Below, in pieces: positions 8,746 through 17,035 of a DNA stretch of 35,869 nt; within the stretch, counting starts at the first letter, position 1; each line of letters begins with the position of its first letter. Location: contig JACQZR010000032.1 of the NCBI GenBank assembly GCA_016213775.1, positions 1 to 35,869 on the forward strand. The letters are read 5' to 3'. Below the pieces are notes generated by a model. That model was given only the letters and a program-made list of their open reading frames with translations. It was not told where the DNA came from and searched no databases. This stretch comes from Acidobacteriota bacterium (lineage in GTDB: Bacteria; Acidobacteriota; Terriglobia; Bryobacterales; Bryobacteraceae). The position numbers and the translations under genes were made by a program.

Positions 8746-8944
8746 GGTTGGAATGTATCCTAAAAGTCGAGAGCTGGCACGGGAAGGAGCGGCGACACTG
8801 GAGTTTCTGCTGAACGGAAGGACTGTCATCGCAGAGACGGTTGAAGCGCATGAGACGCTGCTCGACTATCTGGTGCCGAATTGCGCGGCGATGCCGGGGT
8901 TGTTTCGGGGGAGGTTGGGGAGGCTCGCCCATGTTGCAGTTTGA
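8746..8944 (+). pseudogene. Chimeric scar: xdhA 5' end fused to HAD-hydrolase 3' end
   Basis: Bases 8746-8872 match 10378-10503, that is the leader, ribosome binding site and first 25 codons of xdhA, at roughly 85-90 percent identity. The xdhA start codon is CTG here instead of GTG. From 8870 the sequence switches to a diverged copy of the HAD 3' end (7779 to about 7837), with both sources sharing CTG at the join. The joined frame reads NGRTVIAETVEAHETLLDYL and then VPNCAAMPGLFRGRLGRL, and stops at 8942-8944. It is a dead remnant and not a functional gene. Confidence 0.85.
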
Positions 8945-8962
8945 TGGGCGACCTGTTGGGCC

Positions 8963-9685
8963 TTATGCCGGAGTCTTCTTGCTCTCTGCCAACGCCCGTG
9001 AAATGTCGTCCGCGTAGAGGGCGGAGATCTGCGCAAGATCGGAAGAGATCATATCCTCGCCGGGGGGCTTGCCATAGTCTGTGCTGTTGGACGTGACAAA
9101 TATGGCGGGACCGGTAAACCCTTCGGCACGCGTCTGGCGCACCAGGTCGAGGAACGATTCAAAGATGACGCAGTCTTGGACTTGCTGCTTTAGCCTTGCC
9201 GGCGGGAGTCTATTTCGCACCCGAACGACGGCTCTGAGCTTGCACTCATCGGATTCCCTGAGAACAGTGACCACAGAGATGAGTTGGTCCACGACAGTGA
9301 GCAGGCGGTCTTTTATCTCCTCTGGCGATGGCCACCCTGGATCAATCACTCGTCGATCTGGAAAGAAAATCTCTACGGCGCTGGAGACTCGCTTCATGCT
9401 CCTGCGCAACTTGGCCATTTCTGCGGCCAGCTCCTCATTGACGTTGGCTCGGTTGTTGTTGAATTCACCAAGTACGCTGTCAGTAACCACGACATGGAAC
9501 TGCCTGGCAGAGGATTGTACGGATGTCACGAGATCGGCGGCTGATCGAGCGAGATTTGATTGGATATTGTCTCTGTAAACAGAGCGAAAAATGTCAAGAA
9601 CGGAACAAGTGTCGAGAAAGAGTAGCGGGCAAGGCTGAGTTGTGATCTCTCGCACGAGTTCCCAGCACTCGAGAAGACGCGTCAT
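8963..9685 (-). CDS. PIN-like nuclease domain protein
   Basis: 240 aa. It has the order of acidic residues of a PIN-like (DUF4935-type) metal-dependent ribonuclease: Asp25 in LLFLDTCSVLDIFR, Glu74 in VVVTDSVLGEFNNNR, Asp171/Glu176 in DCVIFESFLDL and Asp203 in IFVTSNSTDY. A long helical insertion (residues 80-165) separates the second and third sites, which makes it larger than VapC. The ATG at 9683-9685 overlaps the stop of the upstream gene by four bases, so translation is coupled. PIN proteins in such pairs often act as toxins that cleave RNA. The target is unknown. Confidence 0.75.
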   Translation of the reverse strand: MTRLLECWELVREITTQPCPLLFLDTCSVLDIFRSVYRDNIQSNLARSAADLVTSVQSSARQFHVVVTDSVLGEFNNNRANVNEELAAEMAKLRRSMKRVSSAVEIFFPDRRVIDPGWPSPEEIKDRLLTVVDQLISVVTVLRESDECKLRAVVRVRNRLPPARLKQQVQDCVIFESFLDLVRQTRAEGFTGPAIFVTSNSTDYGKPPGEDMISSDLAQISALYADDISRALAESKKTPA

Positions 9686-10329
9686 GCGTGCTGCGACTCG
9701 TAGGCTTCGAGCAGTCCGCGGGCGTTCTCGAACTCAGTGACAATGTTGCTGGCACGATAGTCTGGCCAGTGTTCCTCTTCGACCAGCCATCTCATGAGCA
9801 TGTCGGAGGAGATGTTTGTTTCCTCGCGGTGGGCTAAGATCAGAAACTCGTTCCAACGTCGCCTGTCGAACGGATGGAGAAGAGACCGATTTGCCAGCGC
9901 GGAGAATTCGCGGAGAGCGCTAGCAGCAGCAGGGGAGAGGAAATCGTCAATCTGGTAGTCAGGCTTCCCAAGCTCAACTACCGCACCACTGGAAGTGGCA
10001 GCGGGCAGGGCAAAGCGTGCATAGAAATCCTGGAGAATTGCGTTGTACTGGTCGTAGCTCAAAGGCTGGCGGTCTTCGGCGAGTATGTTACTGACGTAGA
10101 GATGGCCATCGGAGTGGGTTGACAGCCACAAACTGATCGCTCCTCGGTTCGCGCCTGCATCGCAGCGATAACAGCGCATCCGTAGCATGGAACTTCGCGT
10201 TTCTGCTTCACGCACGAGGTCTCTTCGCCAACCGCCGTCGAGGCGCTCCTCCATGGCAATGAGGAAAGCCTCCAGGGCCGTCCGGCCGCCGCGAACAGTG
10301 AGGTCTTGGAAGACTTTCATGTACACCAT
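9682..10329 (-). CDS. Uncharacterised partner of the PIN-like protein
   Basis: About 215 aa, family not recognised and no known domain seen. The frame runs to a TTG at 10338. The ATG at 10327-10329 is used here, and another at 10320 (MKVFQDLTVRGG) is equally possible. None has a clear ribosome binding site. The sequence is mixed alpha/beta with a CYRC motif, a GHLYVSNI strand and a C-terminal segment rich in acidic residues (WLVEEEHWPDYRAS, EFENARGLLEAYE). There is no signal peptide or membrane segment. The stop overlaps the PIN gene start by four bases. By position it could be the antitoxin or the targeting subunit of a two-gene system. Confidence 0.65.
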   Translation of the reverse strand: MVYMKVFQDLTVRGGRTALEAFLIAMEERLDGGWRRDLVREAETRSSMLRMRCYRCDAGANRGAISLWLSTHSDGHLYVSNILAEDRQPLSYDQYNAILQDFYARFALPAATSSGAVVELGKPDYQIDDFLSPAAASALREFSALANRSLLHPFDRRRWNEFLILAHREETNISSDMLMRWLVEEEHWPDYRASNIVTEFENARGLLEAYESQHA

Positions 10330-10428
10330 ATTAGCCAAGCCCGCGTGGAATTTCGCGTAGCTGTGCGAGTTGGATCTGGTTGGAATGTATCCTAATGTTT
10401 AGAGCTGGCATGGGAAGGAGCGGCGACA
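10330..10428. promoter_or_regulatory. Divergent control region between PIN operon and purine operon
   Basis: This 99-base gap must hold the promoter of the purine operon and that of the minus-strand PIN pair. GGAAGGAG near 10412-10419 is the ribosome binding site for the xdhA GTG at 10429. The block from 10378 on is conserved in the scar copy at 8746, so it belongs to the ancestral xdhA leader. TATCCT at 10388-10393 could be a -10 box, but no matching -35 box was found. Confidence 0.4.
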
Positions 10429-11778
10429 GTGGAGTTTCTGGTGAACGGAAGGACCGTCATTGCAGAGAGGATTGCGGCGCACGAGACGCTGCTCGACTAT
10501 CTGCGCGGGCAGGGCCTGACTGGGGCGAAGGAGGGCTGCGCCGAGGGGGAGTGTGGCGCGTGCACTGTGGCGATGGTGAAGCCTTGCGGTGAGGGCAGCG
10601 CCTTTGTGCCGGTGAACAGTTGTCTCATGCTGTTGGGGATGGCAGCGGGGCAGGAGATCTACACCGTGGAGGGGCTGGCGCGCGGGGGAAAGCTTGCACC
10701 GGTGCAGCAGGCGATGGTGGATCACGGCGGGTCGCAATGCGGGTATTGCACGCCGGGCTTTGTGATGAGCTTGTTTGCCGAGCATTACCGGCCCGGGAGG
10801 ACAGGCCCATGTGATCCGCATGCGATGGGCGGCAATCTGTGCCGGTGTACGGGGTACCGTCCGATTCGGGACGCGGCGCTATCGTTAGGGGCTGCACCGG
10901 AGGATGAGTTTTCGGCGCGCTTGCGTAGGCCGGGGCCAGCGGTGGACGCGTTCGAACAGAATGGATTTGCGCGTCCCGCGACGATGGGTGCACTGTTCGA
11001 TCTGATGGCGGAGCATCCGGAGGCGCGGTTCACTGCAGGCGGCACCGATCTGGTGGTGGAAAACAATCTTCGCGGAAAACGTTTTGAACGATTGATCAGC
11101 CTGGAGGCGCTGGCGGAGTTGCGCGTGTTTCGCGAAACGGATGACGCAGTGGAAATCGGTGCGGGGCTGACGCTCAGTGAGATCGAAGCAACGTGGGCAG
11201 GCTCGCCGGCGGTGATTGGAGAATGGCTGGCGTTGTTTGCGTCGCCGCTGATTCGCAACCGGGCGACACTGGGTGGGAACCTGGCGACTGCTTCTCCGAT
11301 TGGCGACGCGGCGCCGCTGCTGCTGGCGATGGATGCGAGTATGCGGCTGGCGTCGCGTTCGGGAGAGCGGCTGGTCCCATTGGACGAGTTCTTCCTTGGT
11401 TATCGGAAAACGGTACTGGGTGCGGGCGAGGTTATTGTGTCGATTGTTGTGCCGAAGCCGTTCGCGGAGAGACTGCGGTTCTACAAGGTGGCTAAGCGGC
11501 GAATGGACGACATCAGCACGGTGGCAGCGGCGTTTGCTTTGCGGCTGGACGCTTCTGGTGTTGTGAAAGCGGCGCGGTTTGCCTTCGGCGGCGTCGCTGC
11601 CACTCCGGTTCGCGTGGCGAAGGCAGAAGCCGCGGTGACAGGGCGACGGTGGAACGACGATGCGGTGGTGGCCGCGCAAACGGCGATCATGGAGACTCTG
11701 CGGCCGTTGAGTGATCACCGCGGATCGGCGGCTTACCGGTTGGCGATGGCGCGAAATCTGGTGGAGAAGTTCGCATGA
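10429..11778 (+). CDS. xdhA: Xanthine dehydrogenase, small subunit (2Fe-2S and FAD domains)
   Basis: 449 aa. Oxidises hypoxanthine/xanthine to urate together with XdhB. The N-terminal plant-type 2Fe-2S domain has Cys37, Cys42, Cys45 (GCAEGECGACT) and Cys65. The all-helical second cluster domain has Cys104, Cys107 (SQCGYCTPG), Cys138 and Cys140 (GNLCRCTGYRP). The FAD domain follows from about residue 170, with FTAGGTDLVVE and RNRATLGGNLATASPIGDAA, and then the CO-dehydrogenase flavoprotein C-terminal domain. GTG start with GGAAGGAG upstream. It overlaps xdhB by four bases (ATGA) and is the first gene of the purine operon. The 5' end is duplicated at 8746-8872. Confidence 0.95.
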   Translation: MEFLVNGRTVIAERIAAHETLLDYLRGQGLTGAKEGCAEGECGACTVAMVKPCGEGSAFVPVNSCLMLLGMAAGQEIYTVEGLARGGKLAPVQQAMVDHGGSQCGYCTPGFVMSLFAEHYRPGRTGPCDPHAMGGNLCRCTGYRPIRDAALSLGAAPEDEFSARLRRPGPAVDAFEQNGFARPATMGALFDLMAEHPEARFTAGGTDLVVENNLRGKRFERLISLEALAELRVFRETDDAVEIGAGLTLSEIEATWAGSPAVIGEWLALFASPLIRNRATLGGNLATASPIGDAAPLLLAMDASMRLASRSGERLVPLDEFFLGYRKTVLGAGEVIVSIVVPKPFAERLRFYKVAKRRMDDISTVAAAFALRLDASGVVKAARFAFGGVAATPVRVAKAEAAVTGRRWNDDAVVAAQTAIMETLRPLSDHRGSAAYRLAMARNLVEKFA

Positions 11779-14051
11779 AAATCACAGGCAAAGCAATTCC
11801 TCACGAGAGCGCCGAAGGGCATGTCAGCGGGCGTGCGTTGTACACGGACGATCTGGTGGGGCGGTTTCCCGGGCTGTTGCACGCATGGCCGGTGATGGCC
11901 CCACATGCACATGCGCTGCTAATCCGGATGGACGTTGGGCCCGCGTTGGAGCAGCCCGGCGTGGTGACGGTTTTGACGGAGAGCGATGCTCCCGGGGAAG
12001 CGAACTCCGGCGCCAACCGGCACGATGAGCCGCTGTTTCCCACCGAAGTTTTGCATCACATGCAGCCAGTGGCGTGGGTGCTGGGCGAGACGTTGGAGGC
12101 GGCGCGGCTGGGTGCGGGGTGTGTGCTGGCGCAGTACGAAGCGCTGCCGGCAGTTTTGACGATTCCACAGGCGATCGAGACTAGGAGTTTTCATTCGGGT
12201 CCGTTTCGCATGGAGCGCGGCGATGCGGCGGCGGCGCTGGCATCGAGCGCGGTACGGATTGAGGGCGAGTTGTTCCTCGGCGGGCAGGAGCATTTCTATC
12301 TGGAGACGCAATGTGCGACCACCTGGTTGGATGAGACTGGCGGTGTGCACGCGGCTTCTTCCACGCAGCATCCCAGCGAGACGCAGGAGGTGATTGCTCG
12401 CGTGCTTGCGCTGCCGCGGCATCAGGTGACGGTGGAGTGTCTGCGAATGGGCGGGGCTTTCGGGGGCAAAGAGGTGCAGGCGAATCCATATGCGGCGATT
12501 GCGGCGATGGGCACGTGGGAGACGCGGCGGCCTGTGTGCGTGCGTTTGCCTCGCGTGTTGGACATGGCACTCACGGGCAAGCGGCATCCGTTTCTGGCGC
12601 GGTTTTCGGCAGGGTTCGATCGCGATGGAAGGATAGAGGCGTTGCGGCTGGAACTGTATTCCGATGGCGGTTGGAGTCTGGATTTGAGCGAGCCGATTAT
12701 GTGGCGGGCGATGTTTCACTGCGACAACTGCTACTACCTGCCCAATGTGGAAGTAACGGGTTGGATCGCAAAGACGCACAAGACTTCGCAGACGGCATTT
12801 CGTGGATTCGGCGGTCCGCAGGGGATGGTCGTTATTGAGGATATTCTCGATCGCGCGGCGCGGACGTTGGGGCTGAAGCCCGAGGTGATTCGCGAACGGA
12901 ATTTCTATCGCGAGGGGCAGACCACGCATTACGGTCAGCCGGTGAAGGATGCGGCGCGCATTCCCCGAATTTGGGAGGAGCTGCAGGTCTCGAGTGATTT
13001 CGCCATGCGGCGCGCGGAGGTTGCGCGGTTCAACGCGGAGCACCGGCATGCCAAGCGCGGCCTGGCGATCACGCCGGTGAAGTTTGGGATTTCGTTCACT
13101 GCCACGTTCTTCAATCAAGGTGGCGCCCTGGTGCTGGTGTATCGCGATGGGAGCGTGCAGGTGAATCATGGCGGCACGGAGATGGGGCAGGGCCTACACA
13201 CCAAGATCGGTCAGATTGCGGCGGAAAGCCTGGGAGTCCCGCTGGAGTCGATTCGAGTGATGACCACGCGCACGGATAAGGTTCCGAACACCTCAGCGAC
13301 AGCGGCTTCTTCGGGCACGGATTTGAATGGGGCTGCGGTAGTGGATGCCTGCCGGCAGATCCGCGAGCGGCTGGCCTTGGTGAAGGCGGACCTCGCGGAG
13401 GATGCTACGTTTCGCGAAGTAGTGGAGGCAGCATATCGCAAGCGGATTGCCCTCTTCGCGCAAGGCTACTACCGGACTCCGGAGATTCACTACGATCCGA
13501 AGACGGGGCAAGGCCGGCCCTTCTACTACTACGCATACGGCGCCGCGGTTACCGAGGTGGAGGTGGATGGGTTCACCGGCGATCATCGTGTGCTGCGAGT
13601 GGATATTTTGCAAGACGTGGGCGACTCGGTTTCGCCGATGATGGATCGCGGACAAGTGGAGGGCGGCTATGTACAAGGGCTCGGCTGGCTGACGTTGGAG
13701 GAGTTGTTGTGGGATGAGAAGGGCCGGCTGGCGACGAGCGGGGCTTCGACGTACAAGCTGCCATCATGGGCGGAGTTGCCGGAGGATTTTCGGGTAGCGT
13801 TTCTGGAGAGCGCCGGGGAACCAGGTGTGGTGATGGGAAGCAAGGCAGTGGGCGAGCCTCCGTTGATGCTGGCGATATCGGCGCGCGAGGCATTGCGCGA
13901 CGCGGTGGCTGCGTTTGGGAATGGGGGTCTGGTGACGTTCGACAGTCCGGCCACTCCGGAGCGTGTGTATTGGGCGATCGAGCGATCGAGGGAAGGGGGC
14001 GCTCGTGACACCACAACTGCTGCGGGCCACGCTGTTTCACACACCGCGTGA
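11775..14051 (+). CDS. xdhB: Xanthine dehydrogenase, molybdopterin-binding subunit
   Basis: 758 aa, the usual size for XdhB. Key motifs of the molybdenum site are present: GGQEHFYLETQ near residue 168 (the Glu that contacts purine), GGAFGGKE near 225, FRGFGGPQ near 340 (the substrate Arg), GGTEMGQGLHTK in the cofactor-binding half, and VGEPPL near 692 (the catalytic Glu). These identify it as a xanthine dehydrogenase rather than an aldehyde oxidase or CO dehydrogenase. It overlaps guaD by 47 bases. No XdhC or molybdenum cofactor maturation gene is in the window, so the cofactor must come from elsewhere. Confidence 0.95.
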   Translation: MKITGKAIPHESAEGHVSGRALYTDDLVGRFPGLLHAWPVMAPHAHALLIRMDVGPALEQPGVVTVLTESDAPGEANSGANRHDEPLFPTEVLHHMQPVAWVLGETLEAARLGAGCVLAQYEALPAVLTIPQAIETRSFHSGPFRMERGDAAAALASSAVRIEGELFLGGQEHFYLETQCATTWLDETGGVHAASSTQHPSETQEVIARVLALPRHQVTVECLRMGGAFGGKEVQANPYAAIAAMGTWETRRPVCVRLPRVLDMALTGKRHPFLARFSAGFDRDGRIEALRLELYSDGGWSLDLSEPIMWRAMFHCDNCYYLPNVEVTGWIAKTHKTSQTAFRGFGGPQGMVVIEDILDRAARTLGLKPEVIRERNFYREGQTTHYGQPVKDAARIPRIWEELQVSSDFAMRRAEVARFNAEHRHAKRGLAITPVKFGISFTATFFNQGGALVLVYRDGSVQVNHGGTEMGQGLHTKIGQIAAESLGVPLESIRVMTTRTDKVPNTSATAASSGTDLNGAAVVDACRQIRERLALVKADLAEDATFREVVEAAYRKRIALFAQGYYRTPEIHYDPKTGQGRPFYYYAYGAAVTEVEVDGFTGDHRVLRVDILQDVGDSVSPMMDRGQVEGGYVQGLGWLTLEELLWDEKGRLATSGASTYKLPSWAELPEDFRVAFLESAGEPGVVMGSKAVGEPPLMLAISAREALRDAVAAFGNGGLVTFDSPATPERVYWAIERSREGGARDTTTAAGHAVSHTA

Positions 14052-15318
14052 TCCTTTCCGCGAAGAACGCGCGCTGGAGGCTTATGCCGACGGGGCGCTG
14101 CTAATTGAAGACGGCGCGATCAACGGTTGCGGCGATTATGGGGCGATTCGGCGGATCTATCCGGATGTTCCGGTTCGCGATTTGCGGGGCGGGTATCTGC
14201 TGCCCGGGTTCGTGGATACGCACATTCACTTCCCGCAGGTGAGAGTGCTGGGCGGACTTGGGTATACGCTGCTCGACTGGCTGGAACACAACACTCTGCC
14301 GGAAGAGGCACGGTTGGCGGACTCGGACTATGCGGCGGCGATCGCGCGTGAGTTTGTGCCGGCACTGGCGGCGCACGGGACCACCACCGCGCTTGTGTTC
14401 GGATCGCATTTTTCACACGCCACCGCGTTGTTGTTTGAGGCGGCGGAGGCGGCGGGATTGCGTGTGGCGAGTGGATTGGTGCTGTCGGATCGAATGCTCC
14501 GCGAGGAGTTGCATCAAACACCGGAGCAGGCGTATCGCGAGAGTACGGAGTTGATCCGGCGGTTCCATGGGAAAGGGCGGCTGCTGTATGCGGTGACGCC
14601 ACGGTTCGCTCTTTCGTCGTCGGAGGCGATGTTGGAAGTTTGCCAGACGCTACTGGCCGAGCACGAAGGGTTGCGCTTCACGACGCACTGGAATGAAAAC
14701 GTGCGCGAGATTGTTGAGGTGATGCGTAGATTTCCATGGGCGGAGGATTATCTGTCGGTGTATGAACGGTATCACCTGACGGGCAGGAATGCTGTCTTGG
14801 CGCACAGTGTGCATTCGACGCCGGCGCAGTTGGAACGCTTGGCGGCAACAGGAGGAGCGGTGGCGCATTGCCCTTGCAGCAACGCGGCGCTGGGGAGCGG
14901 GTTCTTTCCAATGCAGCGCCACTTGCAGGCCGGGGTGCGGTTTGCGCTGGGAACGGATGTTGGCGGAGGGACGGGGTTCAGTTTGTTGAAGGAAGGATTG
15001 CAGGCGTATTTGCTGCAGAGACTGGCACCGGAGCCATATTTGTTGCGGCCGGACCAACTGCTGTATCTGGCCACGCGGGCCGGCGCGGAGGCGATGGGAT
15101 TGCAGGAGGAAACCGGGGATTTCCGGCCGGGGAAATCGGCGGACTATGTGTATATCCGGCCGGCGGCCTGTTGTCCATTGGCGAACGCTCTGGATCAAGC
15201 GGGGTCGCTGGAGCGGGTGTTGGGATGGCTGTTCACGCTGGCGGGAGCGGACCATATCGAAGAAGTGGCTGTGGCGGGAAGAGTGATTCATCGCAGGGAG
15301 TGTAAGCCTCTCGCATGA
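14005..15318 (+). CDS. guaD: Guanine deaminase
   Basis: 437 aa. Converts guanine to xanthine plus ammonia, feeding XdhAB. Amidohydrolase-fold metal motifs: His73 and His75 in PGFVDTHIHFPQ (this motif with Gln is typical of guanine deaminase), TTHWNENVREI, LAHSVH and LGTDVGGGTGFSLL. The GTG at 14005 is chosen because GGAAGGGGG lies six bases upstream, although the frame is open to 13963. It begins inside the end of xdhB and ends with an ATGA overlap with uraD. Confidence 0.92.
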   Translation: MTPQLLRATLFHTPRDPFREERALEAYADGALLIEDGAINGCGDYGAIRRIYPDVPVRDLRGGYLLPGFVDTHIHFPQVRVLGGLGYTLLDWLEHNTLPEEARLADSDYAAAIAREFVPALAAHGTTTALVFGSHFSHATALLFEAAEAAGLRVASGLVLSDRMLREELHQTPEQAYRESTELIRRFHGKGRLLYAVTPRFALSSSEAMLEVCQTLLAEHEGLRFTTHWNENVREIVEVMRRFPWAEDYLSVYERYHLTGRNAVLAHSVHSTPAQLERLAATGGAVAHCPCSNAALGSGFFPMQRHLQAGVRFALGTDVGGGTGFSLLKEGLQAYLLQRLAPEPYLLRPDQLLYLATRAGAEAMGLQEETGDFRPGKSADYVYIRPAACCPLANALDQAGSLERVLGWLFTLAGADHIEEVAVAGRVIHRRECKPLA

Positions 15319-15812
15319 AGATCACGGAGTTGAACGGGATGGAGCAGGGGGCCTTTGTGGAGGCGATCGGGTGGGTGATTGAACATTCGCCGTGGGTGGC
15401 GGAGCGCGCGTGGAACTCGCGTCCCTTCGCGGGCCTGGAAGCGATGCACGCGGCGATGTGTGAACAGGTGCGGACGGCAACGCACGACGAGCAACTGGCG
15501 CTGTTGCGGGCCCATCCGGATCTGGGATCGCGGGCGCGGATGAGTGATGCTTCAGTCGGCGAACAGGCCGGCGCGGGACTGCATCAGTTGACGGCGGAAG
15601 AGTTCCACCGTTTGCAGCGGGACAATTCGCGGTACAAAGAGAAGTTCGGATTTCCCTTTCTGTATGCGGTGAAAGGGAGCACAAAGCACGATATTCTGGC
15701 GGCGATGGCGCAGCGTTTGCCCAACTCCGCGGGTGAAGAATTCGATGGGGCTTTGCAGCAGGTGTTTCGCATTGCGAGGTTCCGGCTGGAAGACACTATC
15801 AAGGAGGATTGA
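15315..15812 (+). CDS. uraD: 2-oxo-4-hydroxy-4-carboxy-5-ureidoimidazoline (OHCU) decarboxylase
   Basis: 165 aa, the full length of the family. Turns OHCU into S-allantoin, the third step after urate. Catalytic residues are visible: His67 in RAHPDLGSRARMS and Glu83 in SVGEQAGAGL, followed by the conserved NSRYKEKFGFPFLYAVKG segment. It starts inside the stop of guaD (ATGA) and ends four bases before uricase. The gene order decarboxylase, uricase, HIU hydrolase puts the three urate-to-allantoin enzymes together. Confidence 0.95.
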   Translation: MKITELNGMEQGAFVEAIGWVIEHSPWVAERAWNSRPFAGLEAMHAAMCEQVRTATHDEQLALLRAHPDLGSRARMSDASVGEQAGAGLHQLTAEEFHRLQRDNSRYKEKFGFPFLYAVKGSTKHDILAAMAQRLPNSAGEEFDGALQQVFRIARFRLEDTIKED

Positions 15813-15816
15813 GCAA

Positions 15817-16680
15817 GTGGAAAGTTTTGCGAGTGGCGTGAAGCGGAATTATTACGGGAAAGGCGACACCATCGTCTACCGGCTGTATCGTGACGGCAAT
15901 GTGCCGGAAGGGCAAGGCGCGGTGTTCGGCGCCAACGTGCTGCTGCTGATTTACGGCGACGCGTTCTGGCCCACGTATACGACGGGGGACAACACGGGAC
16001 TGATTGCCACCGATTCGATGAAGAACTTCATACAGCGCGAGACGCTGAACTTCGCGGGCAGCGATTTGGAGGCGTACTGTCTCTTTCTGGCGGAGAAGTT
16101 TCTCACGAAGTATCCGCAGACGGAAGGGGCGCAGGTGACTGCCACCGAGATTCCCTACGAGGGCATTGGCGGGGGCTCGGTAGCGTTTGCGCCGGCGGGT
16201 CCGGAACGGGCGCGGGCAAGAGTGGAAATGCAGCGCGGAGGCGATGGGCTGCGTGTGGTGGAGGCGCGGTCAGGCATTGGAGTGTTTCAACTGTTGCGGC
16301 TGCGCGGGAGCGCGTTCTCGGGCTTTCTGCGGGATGAATACACCACGCTGCCGGACATCCGCAACCGGCCGCTGCATATGTGGCTCGATCTCGACTGGAC
16401 CTATACGGATGCGGGGGCTGCGTTGACGAAGGGCGCGGTGACTGAGGGGGTGCGGCGGCTGGTGCATGAGTTTTACAGCTCGTTTGAATCGGGGAGCATT
16501 CAGGAGATTATCTACCAGGTGGGGATGAAGATTCTGGAGGCGTATCCTGCCATTGCGGAACTGCGGCTGGAGGGGAACAACCGGACGTGGGATACGGTGG
16601 CGGAGGTTGGGGACACGCGTGGCACTTACACCGATGCGCGTCCACCGTATGGATGCCTGGGATTGACGCTGCGGAGATAA
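15817..16680 (+). CDS. pucL: Uricase (factor-independent urate hydroxylase)
   Basis: 287 aa. Oxidises urate to 5-hydroxyisourate with O2. Family motifs: YYGKGDTIVYRL at the N-terminus, the charge-relay segment TTGDNTGLIATDSMKNFI, the T-fold duplication with FLRDEYTTLPDIRNRP, and the C-terminal EGNNRTWDTVAEVGDTRGTY. The GTG at 15817 is chosen because AAGGAGG at 15801-15807 lies at ideal spacing, although the frame is open to 15733. Uricase without a fused UraD domain, as here, is the common stand-alone form. It is followed after one base by HIU hydrolase. Confidence 0.95.
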   Translation: MESFASGVKRNYYGKGDTIVYRLYRDGNVPEGQGAVFGANVLLLIYGDAFWPTYTTGDNTGLIATDSMKNFIQRETLNFAGSDLEAYCLFLAEKFLTKYPQTEGAQVTATEIPYEGIGGGSVAFAPAGPERARARVEMQRGGDGLRVVEARSGIGVFQLLRLRGSAFSGFLRDEYTTLPDIRNRPLHMWLDLDWTYTDAGAALTKGAVTEGVRRLVHEFYSSFESGSIQEIIYQVGMKILEAYPAIAELRLEGNNRTWDTVAEVGDTRGTYTDARPPYGCLGLTLRR

Positions 16681-16681
16681 C

Positions 16682-17035
16682 ATGGCGCGGCTATCAACAC
16701 ATGTATTGGACACGGCGAATGGCCGTCCGGCGGCGAACATGGAAGTGGCGCTATACCAGTTGCACGGGGATGGGCGCGATTGGATTGTGGCCACGCGCAC
16801 GAATGCCGATGGCCGAACCGATGCGCCTCTGTTGACGGGCGACACGCTGCAAACAGGAACGTATGAAATTGTTTTTTCGGTTGCAGCATACTTCCGGGAA
16901 ATCGGCGTGGCGTTGACGGAGCCTCCATTTCTGGATGAGGTGAGCGTGCGGTTTGGGATCGCGGAACCGCAAGGCAACTATCATGTGCCGCTGCTGGTGT
17001 CGCCATACGGGTACTCGACGTACCGGGGTTCGTGA
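16682..17035 (+). CDS. uraH: 5-hydroxyisourate hydrolase (transthyretin-like)
   Basis: 117 aa, standard length. Hydrolyses 5-hydroxyisourate to OHCU. Signature residues are His7 in RLSTHVLD, Arg45 in NADGRTDAPL, His101 in GNYHVPLLVSP and the C-terminal tetrapeptide YRGS that closes the active site in this family. No signal peptide, so it is cytoplasmic like its neighbours. It begins one base after uricase, and its stop overlaps the ATG of the allantoate amidohydrolase by one base. Confidence 0.96.
   Translation: MARLSTHVLDTANGRPAANMEVALYQLHGDGRDWIVATRTNADGRTDAPLLTGDTLQTGTYEIVFSVAAYFREIGVALTEPPFLDEVSVRFGIAEPQGNYHVPLLVSPYGYSTYRGS

Noticed and set aside
8557-8829. 90-codon minus-strand frame with the segment RKNPLRIPAIAITDGL
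   Set aside because: It could be the tail of a lost gene, but it crosses the scar and no family was recognised.
8480-8944. 154-codon plus-strand frame ending in xdhA-like and HAD-like residues
   Set aside because: Only the part from 8746 has an identifiable origin, and that part is a chimeric duplication scar. The 5' part has no homology I can see, so it is not a gene.
11919-13169. 416-codon minus-strand frame rich in Arg, His and Gln
   Set aside because: Antisense shadow of xdhB; composition is not protein-like.
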